From Verrucomicrobiia bacterium (GTDB taxonomy: Bacteria > Verrucomicrobiota > Verrucomicrobiia > Palsa-1439), in assembly GCA_022072455.1 (NCBI GenBank), contig JAJVHY010000013.1, positions 62,001 through 126,000 of the forward strand: a DNA stretch of 64,000 bases. Direction: 5' to 3'. Below are positions 9,721-22,253 of the stretch, piece by piece; position 1 is the stretch's first letter; every line of letters begins with the position of its first letter. The notes beneath the pieces were generated by a model, which was given only the letters and a program-made list of their open reading frames with translations, did no database searches and was not told the origin of the DNA. The translations under genes were made by a program, and so were the position numbers.

Positions 9721-10409
9721 GTTTGATTCTGCTCGTGTTGAACGAGATTGATGGCTTGAAAGTCATCGTGCCGAAACTTGACCGCGGCTTGTTCTGCGAA
9801 GTCGTGGCGGTGGACGGCGGCAGCACGGACGGTTCGGTCGAGTATTTGAAAGAGCAGAACATCCCGATTGTCAGCCAATCGAAACGCGGGCGCGGGCAGG
9901 CATTCACCGAAGGCGTGCGGCACGCGCACGGCGACGCGTTTTTGTTTTTCTCTCCGGACGGCAATGAAGACCCTGCCGATTTCGCGAAGTTCATTCAGCA
10001 TCTCGATGCCGGCGCCGATCTCGTGATCGCGTCGCGAATGATGAAAGGCGCGGTGAACGAGGAAGACTCCGAGTTTTTCAAACCGCGCCGGTGGGCCAAC
10101 AACGCGTTCAATCTGATCATCAACCTCGCGTTTAACGCGCACCCATGCCGGAATTACATCACCGACTCGATCAACGGGTACCGGGCGTTTCGCCGAACGC
10201 TGTTGCCGGTCATCGAACCGTTTCCCCTCGACTACACGGTGGAATACCGGATGACGGGCCGCGCGCTGGCGGCGAAGGCGAAGATCGTCGAGTTTCCGAC
10301 GCACGAATTTCCGCGCATTGCCGGCGAGACGAAAATCAAATCCCTGCAGGCCGGGATGCGTTTCCTGAAGGCAACATTTCAGGAGTTGGGACGCAAGTTC
10401 AAATCATGA
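9711..10409 (+). CDS. GT2 glycosyltransferase
   Basis: 232 residues, a compact GT-A domain without membrane helices. VSLILLVLNEIDGL opens the fold, VAVDGGSTDGSVEYL is the nucleotide-binding stretch, and FSPDGNEDP lies where the DxD-type metal site is expected. The GTG start lies 10 bases inside the upstream SDR gene and the stop overlaps the next ATG, so it is tightly coupled on both sides. It resembles polyprenyl-phosphate mannose synthase-like proteins but lacks their C-terminal helices. Donor and acceptor are unknown. Confidence 0.83.
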   Translation: MRVSLILLVLNEIDGLKVIVPKLDRGLFCEVVAVDGGSTDGSVEYLKEQNIPIVSQSKRGRGQAFTEGVRHAHGDAFLFFSPDGNEDPADFAKFIQHLDAGADLVIASRMMKGAVNEEDSEFFKPRRWANNAFNLIINLAFNAHPCRNYITDSINGYRAFRRTLLPVIEPFPLDYTVEYRMTGRALAAKAKIVEFPTHEFPRIAGETKIKSLQAGMRFLKATFQELGRKFKS

Positions 10410-11680
10410 CTACGCTCGAACAACTTCTGGAACAGTTCCGGCAACAGACGCGTGCTTTCCTCTCGCAGAAGCCGGTCGAAGGCAAGATCCGCATCCCGCT
10501 GAACGCACCGACGTTCAACGAAGACGAAATCGTCGAGGCGTTGCATTGTTTGCTGACGCAAAACGTCACGATGGGCGACAAGGTGCGGTTGTTTGAGCGC
10601 CAATTCGCCGAATACCTTGGCCTCCGGCACGCCATCATGGTCAACAGTGGGTCGAGTGCCAATCTGTTGGCGATGGCAGCCCTCATCAATCCGCTCTGCC
10701 CAGCCCAGTACCGGCTCCAGCCGGGCGCTGAAGTGATCGTGCCGGCGGTGACATGGCCAACGACTCTGTGGCCGGTCATCAACATGGGGTTGGTGCCAGT
10801 GCTGGTGGATGCCGATCCGCGCACGCTCAATCTCGATCCCGCCGCCGTGCGTGCCGCCGTCTCGCCGAAAACCAAAGCCATCTTCGTCGCGCACATCCTC
10901 GGCAACGCGGCTGACATGGACGCCTTGCAGATGATTGCCCGGGAACACAAGCTGGTGTTGCTGGAGGACTCGTGCGAATCGTTGGGCACGACGTACCGGG
11001 GTAAGTTCACCGGTCATTTCTCGCTGGCGGCGACGTACAGTTTCTTCTTCTCGCATCACATCACCACGATGGAAGGCGGCATGGTCGTCACCAACGACGA
11101 CGCACTCGCCGATTTATTCCGCTGCCTCCGTTCCCACGGCTGGTCGCGCCACATGCAGGCGCACAAGGGAATTGAACAGGCGTACCCTGACATTGACCCG
11201 CGCTTCCTGTTCATCAATATCGGCTACAATTTGCGCGCGACTGACGTGCAGGCGGCGTTTGGTCTGCATCAACTCAAAAAACTAACCAGCTTCAATACGC
11301 AACGCCGGCAACTTGCGGCGGCGATGCTCGACGGTTTGCGGCCACTAGCCGATGATCTGGCAGTGATCGAACCGACCGATGGCGTGATGCACACTTGGTT
11401 TGGTTTTCCGGTCGTGTTACGGGAGCGGCACCGAGGGCGGCGCAAAGAGTTTGTCCAGCACCTGGAAAGTTGCGGCATCGAAACCCGCCCGATCATCGCC
11501 GGCAATCTCGCCCGGCAACCGGCGTTGGCACACTACGCACACCGCATCGCCGGTAACCTGAAAAATGCGCAGGCCATCATGGACGGTGGCGTGTATTGGG
11601 GTATTCATCCGTTCATGACGTTGCGGGAAGTGGATTATGTCTTGAGTGTCGTGCGCGAGTTTTTTCGGCGAACGAGTTAG
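10406..11680 (+). CDS. Lysine-less DegT/DnrJ-family 3-dehydratase, ColD-like
   Basis: 424 residues from the ATG that overlaps the upstream stop; the open frame extends further upstream but only as a shadow of the GT2 gene. The fold is DegT/DnrJ/EryC1: [11 protein letters not shown] binds cofactor phosphate and [10 protein letters not shown] carries the PLP-ring Asp. Where aminotransferases have the Schiff-base lysine, this protein reads [14 protein letters not shown] (His217-His218). ColD and the E1/RfbH dehydratases have His at that place and remove the 3-hydroxyl of a 4-keto-6-deoxy sugar. Other stretches (HGWSR, WFGF, GIETRPI.GN) also match ColD as I remember it. With Gmd next door, the inferred substrate is GDP-4-keto-6-deoxy-D-mannose. 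Confidence 0.86.
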   Translation: MTTLEQLLEQFRQQTRAFLSQKPVEGKIRIPLNAPTFNEDEIVEALHCLLTQNVTMGDKVRLFERQFAEYLGLRHAIMVNSGSSANLLAMAALINPLCPAQYRLQPGAEVIVPAVTWPTTLWPVINMGLVPVLVDADPRTLNLDPAAVRAAVSPKTKAIFVAHILGNAADMDALQMIAREHKLVLLEDSCESLGTTYRGKFTGHFSLAATYSFFFSHHITTMEGGMVVTNDDALADLFRCLRSHGWSRHMQAHKGIEQAYPDIDPRFLFINIGYNLRATDVQAAFGLHQLKKLTSFNTQRRQLAAAMLDGLRPLADDLAVIEPTDGVMHTWFGFPVVLRERHRGRRKEFVQHLESCGIETRPIIAGNLARQPALAHYAHRIAGNLKNAQAIMDGGVYWGIHPFMTLREVDYVLSVVREFFRRTS

Positions 11681-11688
11681 GAACAATC

Positions 11689-12696
11689 ATGAAAAAAGCA
11701 TTTATCACAGGTATTACCGGTCAGGATGGATCGTATCTGGCGGAGTTACTGCTCAAGAAGGGGTATGAAGTCCACGGCGTCATCCGGCGCTCGTCGTCGT
11801 TTAATACCGGGCGTATCATGCAAATCTTTCAGGACCCGCACAGCCCGAATCCGAAGCTCTTTCTCCACTACGGCGACCTCAGCGACAGCACGACGCTAGT
11901 GAAACTGTTATCAAAGATTTCTCCCGACGAAATCTATCACCTCGGCGCGCAAAGCCATGTCCGCGTCAGCTTCGACATCCCGGAATACACCACCGACATC
12001 ACCGGCTTGGGAACCGTCCGGTTGCTGGAGGCCATTCGTGAGGTTGGAACGCGCGCGCGGTTTTATCAGGCGTCCTCAAGCGAAATGTTCGGCTCCACCC
12101 CGCCGCCGCAGTCGGAGAACACACCGTTTCATCCCCGCAGCCCCTATGCCGTCGCCAAGGTTTTAGCGTACTGGGCAACGGTGAACTACCGCGAAAGTTA
12201 CAATCTTTTTGCCTGCAATGGCATCCTCTTCAATCATGAATCGCCCCGGCGTGGAGAGACATTTGTCACCCGGAAAATCACCCGCGCGGTGGCTTACATC
12301 AAAGCTGGCTTGCAAGAGAAACTTTTCCTCGGCAACCTCGACGCAAAACGCGACTGGGGTTACGCCAAAGAATATGTCGAGGCGATGTGGTTGATGCTGC
12401 AACAAGAGACGCCTGAAGATTTTGTCATCGCGACCGGCGAAACGCATTCCGTCCGGGAATTCTGCGAAGCCGCCTTCGCTGTCGTCGGCTTGGACTGGGA
12501 GAAATACGTCGCGATTGACCAACGCTATTTCCGACCGGCGGAAGTAGACGCACTAATGGGCGACGCCTCGAAAGCCAAACGTGTTCTCGGCTGGGAGCCG
12601 CAGACGAAGTTCGCTGATCTGGTGAAAATCATGGTGGAAGCCGACGTCAAGGCGCTGCAAGATCAACTGGCCGGCAAAGTTGACCTCCCCATCTGA
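11689..12696 (+). CDS. gmd: GDP-mannose 4,6-dehydratase
   Basis: 335 residues. It converts GDP-D-mannose to GDP-4-keto-6-deoxy-D-mannose in the cytoplasm. [18 protein letters not shown] is the NADP-binding motif, [11 protein letters not shown] is diagnostic of Gmd, SSSEMFG carries the catalytic Ser/Glu, and SPYAVAK is the YxxxK pair. [18 protein letters not shown] is also a hallmark. The ATG at 11689 was chosen because upstream in-frame codons overlap the ColD-like gene. It sits directly after that gene and makes the precursor for 6-deoxy and 3,6-dideoxy GDP-sugars such as GDP-fucose, GDP-colitose or GDP-perosamine. Confidence 0.95.
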   Translation: MKKAFITGITGQDGSYLAELLLKKGYEVHGVIRRSSSFNTGRIMQIFQDPHSPNPKLFLHYGDLSDSTTLVKLLSKISPDEIYHLGAQSHVRVSFDIPEYTTDITGLGTVRLLEAIREVGTRARFYQASSSEMFGSTPPPQSENTPFHPRSPYAVAKVLAYWATVNYRESYNLFACNGILFNHESPRRGETFVTRKITRAVAYIKAGLQEKLFLGNLDAKRDWGYAKEYVEAMWLMLQQETPEDFVIATGETHSVREFCEAAFAVVGLDWEKYVAIDQRYFRPAEVDALMGDASKAKRVLGWEPQTKFADLVKIMVEADVKALQDQLAGKVDLPI

Positions 12697-12738
12697 CCGC
12701 CAGACCGGCTGCAACTCCGCAACCGAATCACCGAACTG

Positions 12739-13896
12739 GTGAAAGTCCTTTTCATTTCCAATTTGTTCCCCAACTGCCACGAGCCGGCCCGTGGCATTTT
12801 CAATTTTCACCAAGTCCGCCACCTCGCGCAGCATTGCGAGGTACGGGTGGTAGCTCCGATTGCATGGTTTCCGATTCCCGGCCGTTTCGCACCGCCGGCC
12901 ACTGTCCCAGCACAGGAGGCAATTGCCGGACTGACTGTCCTGCACCCAAGATCATTCTACCTCCCCAAAATTGGCCGGCCTCTCAACCCCTGGCTCTTTG
13001 GCCGATCGCTTCAAAAACCCCTAGCCGACCTGCGCAGGACATTCCCCTTCGACGTCATCTTTGTGAACTGGGCCTACCCTGATGCATGCGGCGTTGCCCA
13101 GATCGCCCGAGTTCCATTCGTGGTCTCCATTTCCGGCAGCGACGCGAACTGGTATCTCACGATGCGCGTTCGCCGCCGGCAAATCCTCACGATGCTCGGA
13201 CAGGCGCACGCCATCACCGTCCGGAGCCAGGCACTCAAAGACCTTCTCGTGTCTCAAGCCATTCCACCCGAAAAGATTCACGTACTCTACAACGGCGTGG
13301 ACACCCACTGGTTCACCCCCATTCCGAAGACCGAAGCCCGCCGGCAGTTCAACGTCCCGCCGCAATCGCCGGTGCTGCTCTATGTCGGCCGCCTCTCACC
13401 AGAAAAAGGCGTGGCCGACCTCCTGCAGGCTCTCGCGATTCTCCGCCACGAACATAAGATACCGGCCCGCCTCCTCGTCCTCGGCGATGGGCCGCAACGC
13501 GAAGCTCTCTGGCAACATGCCGTCGAACTCGACATCCGCGCCCACATTCACTGGGCGGGTTGGAAAAAACCCGACGAAGTCCCGCCGTATCTCAGCGCCG
13601 CCGACCTGCTCTGTCTGCCCAGCCACATGGAAGGCGTCCCGAATGCCGCGCTCGAAGCCTTTGCCTGCGGATTGCCGGTCGTCGCCACCAAAGTCGGCGG
13701 CACCCCCGAAGTTGTTACAGAAGATACCGGCGTGCTGACCGAACCGCACAATCCCCAAGCCTTCGCCACCGCGCTCTCCTTCGCCCTGCAAGCGCGTTGG
13801 AATCCGCAGCTCATCCGCCAACACGCCGCCAAGTTCGACTGGAACGTCAACGCCACGCGCCTCCACAAGATTCTCCAATCAGCCAGTGCCGCATGA
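12739..13896 (+). CDS. GT4-type glycosyltransferase
   Basis: 385 residues with a GT-B fold. The N-terminus MKVLFISNLFPN (GTG start) is typical, as is a YNGVDTHWF linker. LLYVGRLSPEKGVADLL begins the donor-binding domain, and CLPSHMEGVPNAALEAFACGLPVVATKVGG is the E-x7-E motif region. It is the first gene after a 42-base gap behind gmd and overlaps the next glycosyltransferase by 4 bases. Donor sugar and acceptor are not evident. Confidence 0.88.
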   Translation: MKVLFISNLFPNCHEPARGIFNFHQVRHLAQHCEVRVVAPIAWFPIPGRFAPPATVPAQEAIAGLTVLHPRSFYLPKIGRPLNPWLFGRSLQKPLADLRRTFPFDVIFVNWAYPDACGVAQIARVPFVVSISGSDANWYLTMRVRRRQILTMLGQAHAITVRSQALKDLLVSQAIPPEKIHVLYNGVDTHWFTPIPKTEARRQFNVPPQSPVLLYVGRLSPEKGVADLLQALAILRHEHKIPARLLVLGDGPQREALWQHAVELDIRAHIHWAGWKKPDEVPPYLSAADLLCLPSHMEGVPNAALEAFACGLPVVATKVGGTPEVVTEDTGVLTEPHNPQAFATALSFALQARWNPQLIRQHAAKFDWNVNATRLHKILQSASAA

Positions 13897-14984
13897 ACGA
13901 GCCGGCAGATATCATCGCGTTCTGCAAAGACTGGAACGAACCCAAGACCTCGAACAACCACGTCTTGGAAGAACTCGCCAAGCGGCACCGCGTCCTCTGG
14001 GTCAACTCCATCACCACGCGCGCCCCGAACCTCGGCTCCACCAATGATCTCAAAAAAATCGTCCGCAAAATCCGCAGTTGGTTTGCCGGCATCCAAATCG
14101 TCCATAACCGGCTCCGTGTCCTCACGCCGGTTGTGCTCCCCTTCCCGCGTTCTCGGCTCGCGCAACGCTTCAACCGCTGGCTGACCGGCGCCCTCGTCCG
14201 TCGCGCCGCGCGCCGGTGGGGATTCCGCAAACCGCAACTCTGGATCTTTCCACCCAACGCCGTGGATTACGTCGGCCAATTCGGCGAATCGAAAGTCATC
14301 TACTACTGCGTTGATGAATGGTCGCAGTTCACGCACTTGAACACCGATTTCATCCTCGCCAAAGAGCGCGAACTCCTCGCCAAAGCCGACGTTGTCTTTG
14401 TCGTTTCACAAAAACTTTTGAGCAAACATCCCGGCGCGCATCTCATCCCGCACGGGGTAAACTTCGACCTTTTCGCCGCCCCCGGGCCCGTCGCGTCCGA
14501 CCTGCCGGCGAAACCGGTCATCGGCTTCTACGGCAACCTCTACGATTGGGTTGATCAAGACCTGATCGCCGGCATGGCCAAAGTCCGGCCCCAGTGGTCA
14601 TTTGTCCTCATCGGCAAAATCATGACCGACATTTCCCGGCTAACGTGCCCCAATGTCCACATTCTCGGCCCGCGTCCCTACGAAGACTTGCCGGCATATT
14701 GCCGCGGGTTTGATGTCGGCATCATCCCGTACAAACTGACCGATCCGCGCATGCAATCTGTCAACCCGCTCAAACTCCGCGAATATCTCGCCGCCGGTCT
14801 GCCCGTCGTCACTGTGGACATTCCGGAAGTACGCGCGCTGCCGGTCCGACTCGCAAAAACGCCCGAAGAGTTCATCGCGAAGATCGAGGAAGCGCTTCAA
14901 GACAAAACTGATTACCGCGAAACCGTCCGCGCCGAATCATGGAGCGCACGCGTGGCCGAGATCGAACGGATTTTGGCTGCATGA
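13893..14984 (+). CDS. Glycosyltransferase, GT-B fold (GT1/GT4-like)
   Basis: 363 residues from the ATG coupled to the preceding stop; a longer in-frame extension upstream is a shadow. The N-terminal domain has IAFCKDWNEPKTSNNHVLEELAK in place of a Gly-rich loop. The C-terminal domain has VIGFYGNLYDWVDQDLI, VHILGPRPYEDLPAYCRGFDVGIIPY and LKLREYLAAGLPVV, where the Glu in KLREYLAAG is the usual donor-binding residue. Proteins of this shape are common in capsule and exopolysaccharide loci. Specificity is unknown. Confidence 0.84.
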   Translation: MNEPADIIAFCKDWNEPKTSNNHVLEELAKRHRVLWVNSITTRAPNLGSTNDLKKIVRKIRSWFAGIQIVHNRLRVLTPVVLPFPRSRLAQRFNRWLTGALVRRAARRWGFRKPQLWIFPPNAVDYVGQFGESKVIYYCVDEWSQFTHLNTDFILAKERELLAKADVVFVVSQKLLSKHPGAHLIPHGVNFDLFAAPGPVASDLPAKPVIGFYGNLYDWVDQDLIAGMAKVRPQWSFVLIGKIMTDISRLTCPNVHILGPRPYEDLPAYCRGFDVGIIPYKLTDPRMQSVNPLKLREYLAAGLPVVTVDIPEVRALPVRLAKTPEEFIAKIEEALQDKTDYRETVRAESWSARVAEIERILAA

Positions 14985-15862
14985 ACTGGCGCCTCAAAGG
15001 TGTCGTCCAAAAAACGCTCAGCGCCATACCCGGCGGTGTTGCGCTCAATGACATTTTGCAGCGCACCGTCGGCGGACTGCGCAACTTCGAGAAAAACGTC
15101 GCGACGAAAGTAAATGCCGATTGGGTCGTGCTGGCCGGCCACATGCGCGACCTCGGCGTCCCGCTTGCCGGCAAATATTACATGGAAATCGGCACTGGGT
15201 GGTATCCGACCTTGCCGGTCTGCTTCCAACTGGCCGGGGCCGCCGAAGTCATCAGCTTTGATCTGGAACGTCACCTGAACAGGCGACTCACCGAGAGAAT
15301 GTGGTGCGCACTTGAAGCCCACTTGCCAACCATCGCTGCGACCGGACGACCCATTGAGGAAGTTCGCGCGGCCTATGCGCAGCGCGCTCCGTTCGATTAC
15401 CGCGCGCCGGCCGATGCGACGACGAGCAAATTACCGGACAACAGCGTGGACGTTGTCTTCTCGAACAGCGTCCTTGAACACGTCCCACGCGGGGTGATTC
15501 GACTGATGATGCAGGAGGCTTACCGGGTATTGAAGCCGGGCGGGCTTTCGATCCACAGCGTCAACTGCGCGGATCATTACGCCTACTTCGACAAGTCCAT
15601 CACGTTCATGAATTACTACCAGTTCAGCGAAAAGGACTGGCAATTCTGGAATAATGACCTGCAATATCAGAATCGCATGCGCCCTCAGGATTTCATCGAA
15701 CTTAGCGAACAAGCCGGCCTGAAAACCGTGCTCGTGAAACATAAACCGCGTCCCGAGTTGCTGGCGCAACTACCGGCCTTGAAACTCGCGCCCGAGTTCC
15801 AGAAGTATTCGCCCGAACAACTCGCTTGCACCTCGGTGGATTTCGTCGGCCAGAAACCATGA
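14981..15862 (+). CDS. SAM-dependent methyltransferase (Methyltransf_11 type)
   Basis: 293 residues from the ATG overlapping the upstream stop. YYMEIGTGWYP is a divergent motif I, FDLERH gives the acidic residue of motif II, and VDVVFSNSVLEHVPR plus EAYRVLKPGGLSIHSVN are the classic motifs IV and VI of class I methyltransferases. In this setting it probably methylates a sugar, but a small-molecule or lipid acceptor cannot be excluded. It is coupled by ATGA overlap to the glycosyltransferase before it and the oxidoreductase fusion after it. Confidence 0.82.
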   Translation: MNWRLKGVVQKTLSAIPGGVALNDILQRTVGGLRNFEKNVATKVNADWVVLAGHMRDLGVPLAGKYYMEIGTGWYPTLPVCFQLAGAAEVISFDLERHLNRRLTERMWCALEAHLPTIAATGRPIEEVRAAYAQRAPFDYRAPADATTSKLPDNSVDVVFSNSVLEHVPRGVIRLMMQEAYRVLKPGGLSIHSVNCADHYAYFDKSITFMNYYQFSEKDWQFWNNDLQYQNRMRPQDFIELSEQAGLKTVLVKHKPRPELLAQLPALKLAPEFQKYSPEQLACTSVDFVGQKP

Positions 15863-17779
15863 AACGCGTCGGCCTCATCGGTGCTGGCTACGTCAGCCAG
15901 TTTCACATCAAAGCGCTCCAACGCTTGCCGGATGTCGAGATCGTCGGCGTGTGCGACCTCGACCTCGCGCGCGCGCAGGCGACCGGTTGCCGCGCGTTCG
16001 GTTCGACGAAAGAACTCTACGCTGCCGGCGTGGACTTCGTTCACATCCTGACGCCGCCGGCATCGCACGCGGCGCTGACGATCGAAGCGCTGCAGCATGG
16101 TTGTCACGTGCTCGTCGAGAAACCGCTGGCCACCAGCGTCGAAGACTGCGACCGGATTGCCGCCGCAGCCGGCGATAAGATCGTTTGCGTTAATCATTCC
16201 CTGTTGCGCGATCCATTCGTCATGCAGGCGCTCGACCTCGTCCGCAACGGCGCGGTCGGCGATATTCTTTCAGTGGACTACTTCCGCAGTTCCGATTATC
16301 CGCCCTACCTCGGCGGTCCGTTGCCACCGCAATACCGGGACGGCGGGTATCCGTTCCGTGACCTCGGCGTCCATGCGCTGTATTTGATGCAATCGTTTCT
16401 CGGGAACATCGAAGACGTGCAGGGCCAATTCCGCAGTGCCGGCAAGCTGAGCGCCGACCCGAATATCCGTTACGACGAATGGCGCGCGCTTGTCCGTTGC
16501 ACGAAAGGCACCGGCCAGATCCAACTTTCGTGGAACGTGAAGCCGATTCAGAATCAGCTTTTCATTCAAGGCACGAAAGGCACGATTCGCGCCGACTTGT
16601 TCTCCATGTTTGTAACGTGCCGGAAAAACACACCGTTCCCGAAAGCCATTGAACGCGTGTTAAACGCACGCGGCGAAGGCAAAGGCATCTGCCGTCAAGT
16701 GCGCCGGAACGTCGTGAAATTTCTGCGCGGCCAGTTGATGTCGTATCACGGCCTGCAAATGTTCATCGCCGATTTCTACGCGAATCCCCGAGCCATCGTC
16801 AGCCTCACCGATGCCCGGCAAGTCGTGGATTGGACGGAACGCGTGGCACGCCCGGCGGACGAAGCCAAACGGCAGCCGCTGCCGAAGTTGACGGCGCCGG
16901 TATTGGTGACGGGGGCTGGCGGCTTCATTGGCCGGCAATTACTCAAGCGATTACTCGAACAACATGACCGGGTGCGAGTTTTCGTGCGGCGCGCGCTGCC
17001 GGCTGATCCACGAGTTGAGGTTGTTGTTGGCGACCTCGGCGACCCGGAGGTCGTGGAACGTGCGGTGGCCGGGACGGAGATCATTTATCACGTCGGGGCG
17101 GCGATGCGCGGGAGCCGGGAAGACTTTGAGCGCGGCACGGTCGTCGGCACGAAGAACATTCTCGACGCCATGCGCCGGCATAGGGTGAAGAAATTGGTGT
17201 ACGTGAGTTCATTGAGTGTGTTGCACGCGGCGGCGGCAAAGCCGGGGGTGAAGATGAAGGAAGATTGGCCGGTGGAACCCCGCGCCTCTGAACGCGGGGC
17301 GTACACGCAGACCAAGTTGGCGGCGGAGAAACTGGTGCGGGAGTCGGGGTTGCCGGCGGTGATTGTGCGGCCCGGTCAGGTGTTTGGACCAGGGACATCC
17401 GCAGTGACCGGCGCGGTGGCACAGCAGGTGGGCAAGCGTAAGGTGATTCTCGGCAACGGCCAGTTGGTGTTGCCGCTGGTGTACGTGGACGATGTCGTGG
17501 ATGCGATTTTGCTCGCGGCCAAGAAGGAGACCGGGTTGTGGCACGTCGTGGATACCGGCGTACAAATAACGCAGGAACAACTGGCGCCGGGCGCGATGAA
17601 GTTGCCGTATCCGCTGGTGTATGTATTAGCTTGGACGGCAGAATTATTGTTAAAGCGGCGCGCACCGTTGACGCGGTACCGACTGAAGTCAGCCCTCGCG
17701 CCGATTGCGTTCGATTGTGGCGCGGCGGAAAAAGAACTCGGTTGGAAGCCGCGCGTTGGTGTAGTAGAAGGACTCAAGC

Positions 17780-17799
<20 letters not shown>
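15859..17799 (+). CDS. Fused Gfo/Idh/MocA oxidoreductase and SDR epimerase
   Basis: 646 residues with two dehydrogenase units in one chain. Residues 1 to about 335 form a Gfo/Idh/MocA protein: RVGLIGAGYVSQFH binds NAD and HVLVEKPLATS contains the catalytic-type EKP (Lys88). Residues about 347-646 form an extended SDR: VLVTGAGGFIGRQLL binds NAD(P) and AYTQTKLAAEKLV has the YxxxK pair. The reading frame runs through without a break. The next gene is a WbpE-like aminotransferase; WbpB/WbpE pairs are known to oxidise then aminate C3 of UDP-GlcNAc uronic acid, so a similar two-step role is plausible. The SDR half may epimerise or reduce the same sugar. Confidence 0.84.
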
Positions 17800-20912
<3,113 letters not shown>

Positions 20913-20936
20913 GGTCACCGTTAGAATTGTGAACCC

Positions 20937-20969
20937 GCCGACTGGAATTGACAGACTCAGCAAGTCGGC
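20937..20969. repeat. Inverted repeat after the polysaccharide locus
   Basis: GCCGACT at 20937-20943 is the perfect reverse complement of AGTCGGC at 20963-20969, with a 19-base loop. It lies 24 bases after the last glycosyltransferase stop. There is no U-tract, so it is at best a weak or Rho-dependent transcript end. The rest of 20913-21047 shows nothing recognisable. Confidence 0.25.
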
Positions 20970-21047
20970 TTGATCGACGAATTGCCGTTCCCATCAGGTG
21001 CTCAACTTCGTTTCAAGGTGCATCCGCTGTGGATCGAGCGTGACGGG

Positions 21048-21671
21048 TTACTCCACCGGTTGATAAGCCCAAACTCGGGTGCGGGGATTATAGCCATTCT
21101 TCGAATCAACTATCACATGCCCGCTCTCGTCCCGGCCAACCACCCGCGCTGAGTGGACGATTTCTCCCCGAAGGTCCCGGTAAATCGCCACATCGCCCGA
21201 CTGCGCTTTTTCGGGAGCGACCATGCTCCAACCCGCATCAGCTAGGATCGTCTCCACTGGTTTGGGCATCATCCAATATTCTCCCCCCATGAATGTCAAA
21301 CCGTGGCAGTTGGTTTTATACCGCAGTTCGCGCATCGGCGTCCCTCCGTACACCAAAACCGGACTTCCCTTCTTCGTCTTGAGCCAGAACCCGCGAAACT
21401 CAGCCCCGGCATACGGGGAAGTGATTTTTTTGTCCGACGCCACTATCACCAGATCCCCGTTCGCATCCTTTTGGAACATATCGTACGGATCCAGCGCATT
21501 GACCGGCGGCATCGGATGCTCTGGAGCCCGGTAATACGTCAACCGATAATCCCTGATCCGTTTCGATAACCTCTCCACGCCAACCTGTTGCCAAATTGGC
21601 AAACCAACGGCCAGACCGAGTCCAATAACCACCACCAACCCCATCCGTCGCCATGTATTGTTCCACGTCAT
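21048..21671 (-). CDS. Membrane-anchored NlpC/CHAP-like small protein, function unknown
   Basis: 207 residues. Residues about 8-28 form one hydrophobic segment, so the rest is probably periplasmic. The core reads RYKTNCHGLTFMGGEYW, with a Cys-His pair, then SGDVAIYRD, EIVHSARVVG and VIVDSKNGYNP. The order Cys, a GDV(A/I) strand, then a conserved His resembles NlpC/P60 and CHAP cysteine peptidases that cut peptidoglycan peptides. This is a motif-level resemblance only. It stands alone, convergent with the polysaccharide locus and divergent from a response regulator. Confidence 0.6.
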   Translation of the reverse strand: MTWNNTWRRMGLVVVIGLGLAVGLPIWQQVGVERLSKRIRDYRLTYYRAPEHPMPPVNALDPYDMFQKDANGDLVIVASDKKITSPYAGAEFRGFWLKTKKGSPVLVYGGTPMRELRYKTNCHGLTFMGGEYWMMPKPVETILADAGWSMVAPEKAQSGDVAIYRDLRGEIVHSARVVGRDESGHVIVDSKNGYNPRTRVWAYQPVE

Positions 21672-21732
21672 CCCGAAACCTAAATAGCAAGCCTCAGGCC
21701 GACTTCACGGATGGTTTCCACCAACAAACCAG

Positions 21733-21760
21733 TTGCACGACCTCACAAAATCGCTACTAA
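21733..21760 (+). promoter_or_regulatory. Candidate promoter of the response regulator/nuclease pair
   Basis: TTGCAC at 21733-21738, a 16-base spacer, and TACTAA at 21755-21760. The start codon at 21780 would lie about 13 bases after the expected transcription start. There is no clear Shine-Dalgarno sequence between them. Confidence 0.4.
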
Positions 21761-21779
21761 TGATACGCCCCATTTCACC

Positions 21780-22253
21780 ATGGCCACCGCACCACCAAAA
21801 CCAACCACAATTCTTGTCGTTGATGATGAAGCCGAAATCCGTCAAATCCTCGCCGAAGTCCTCACCCGCAGTGGCTACCAAGTCGTGACCGCCAACGACG
21901 GTCGCGACGCCCTCCCGCTGACCCTGACCGACCAACCCGACCTCATCATCACCGACATCCGCATGCCCCGCCTCGACGGCCTGACCCTCTGCCGCGCTCT
22001 CCGCACCCAAAAAGACACCCAGCACATCCCCATTCTCATCCTGACCTCCGGCAACACCCCCGAGCAAATGCAAGCCAGCCTCAATGCCGGCGCTGACGAC
22101 TTCCTCCCCAAACCGCTCAACGTTGACGAAATCAAAATTCGCGTCCGCAGCCTCATCCGCCTCAAACACACCACCGATACCGTCAAACGCCTCCAAAAGG
22201 AAATCGCCGCCCTCCGCCCACCCACCGGCCTGCCTCGGGCTGGATCCGCATGA
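21780..22253 (+). CDS. Stand-alone response-regulator receiver protein
   Basis: 157 residues from the ATG at 21780; the frame is open further upstream but without a good start. It is a CheY-like receiver: ILVVDDEAEIR gives the acidic Mg pocket (Asp15-Asp16), IITDIRMPRLDG holds the phospho-acceptor Asp59, LTSG the switch Thr, and LPKPLN the conserved Lys. A short helical tail (about 25 residues) replaces an output domain. No histidine kinase is nearby. The stop overlaps the start of the secreted nuclease gene in ATGA, an unusual partner. Confidence 0.87.
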   Translation: MATAPPKPTTILVVDDEAEIRQILAEVLTRSGYQVVTANDGRDALPLTLTDQPDLIITDIRMPRLDGLTLCRALRTQKDTQHIPILILTSGNTPEQMQASLNAGADDFLPKPLNVDEIKIRVRSLIRLKHTTDTVKRLQKEIAALRPPTGLPRAGSA

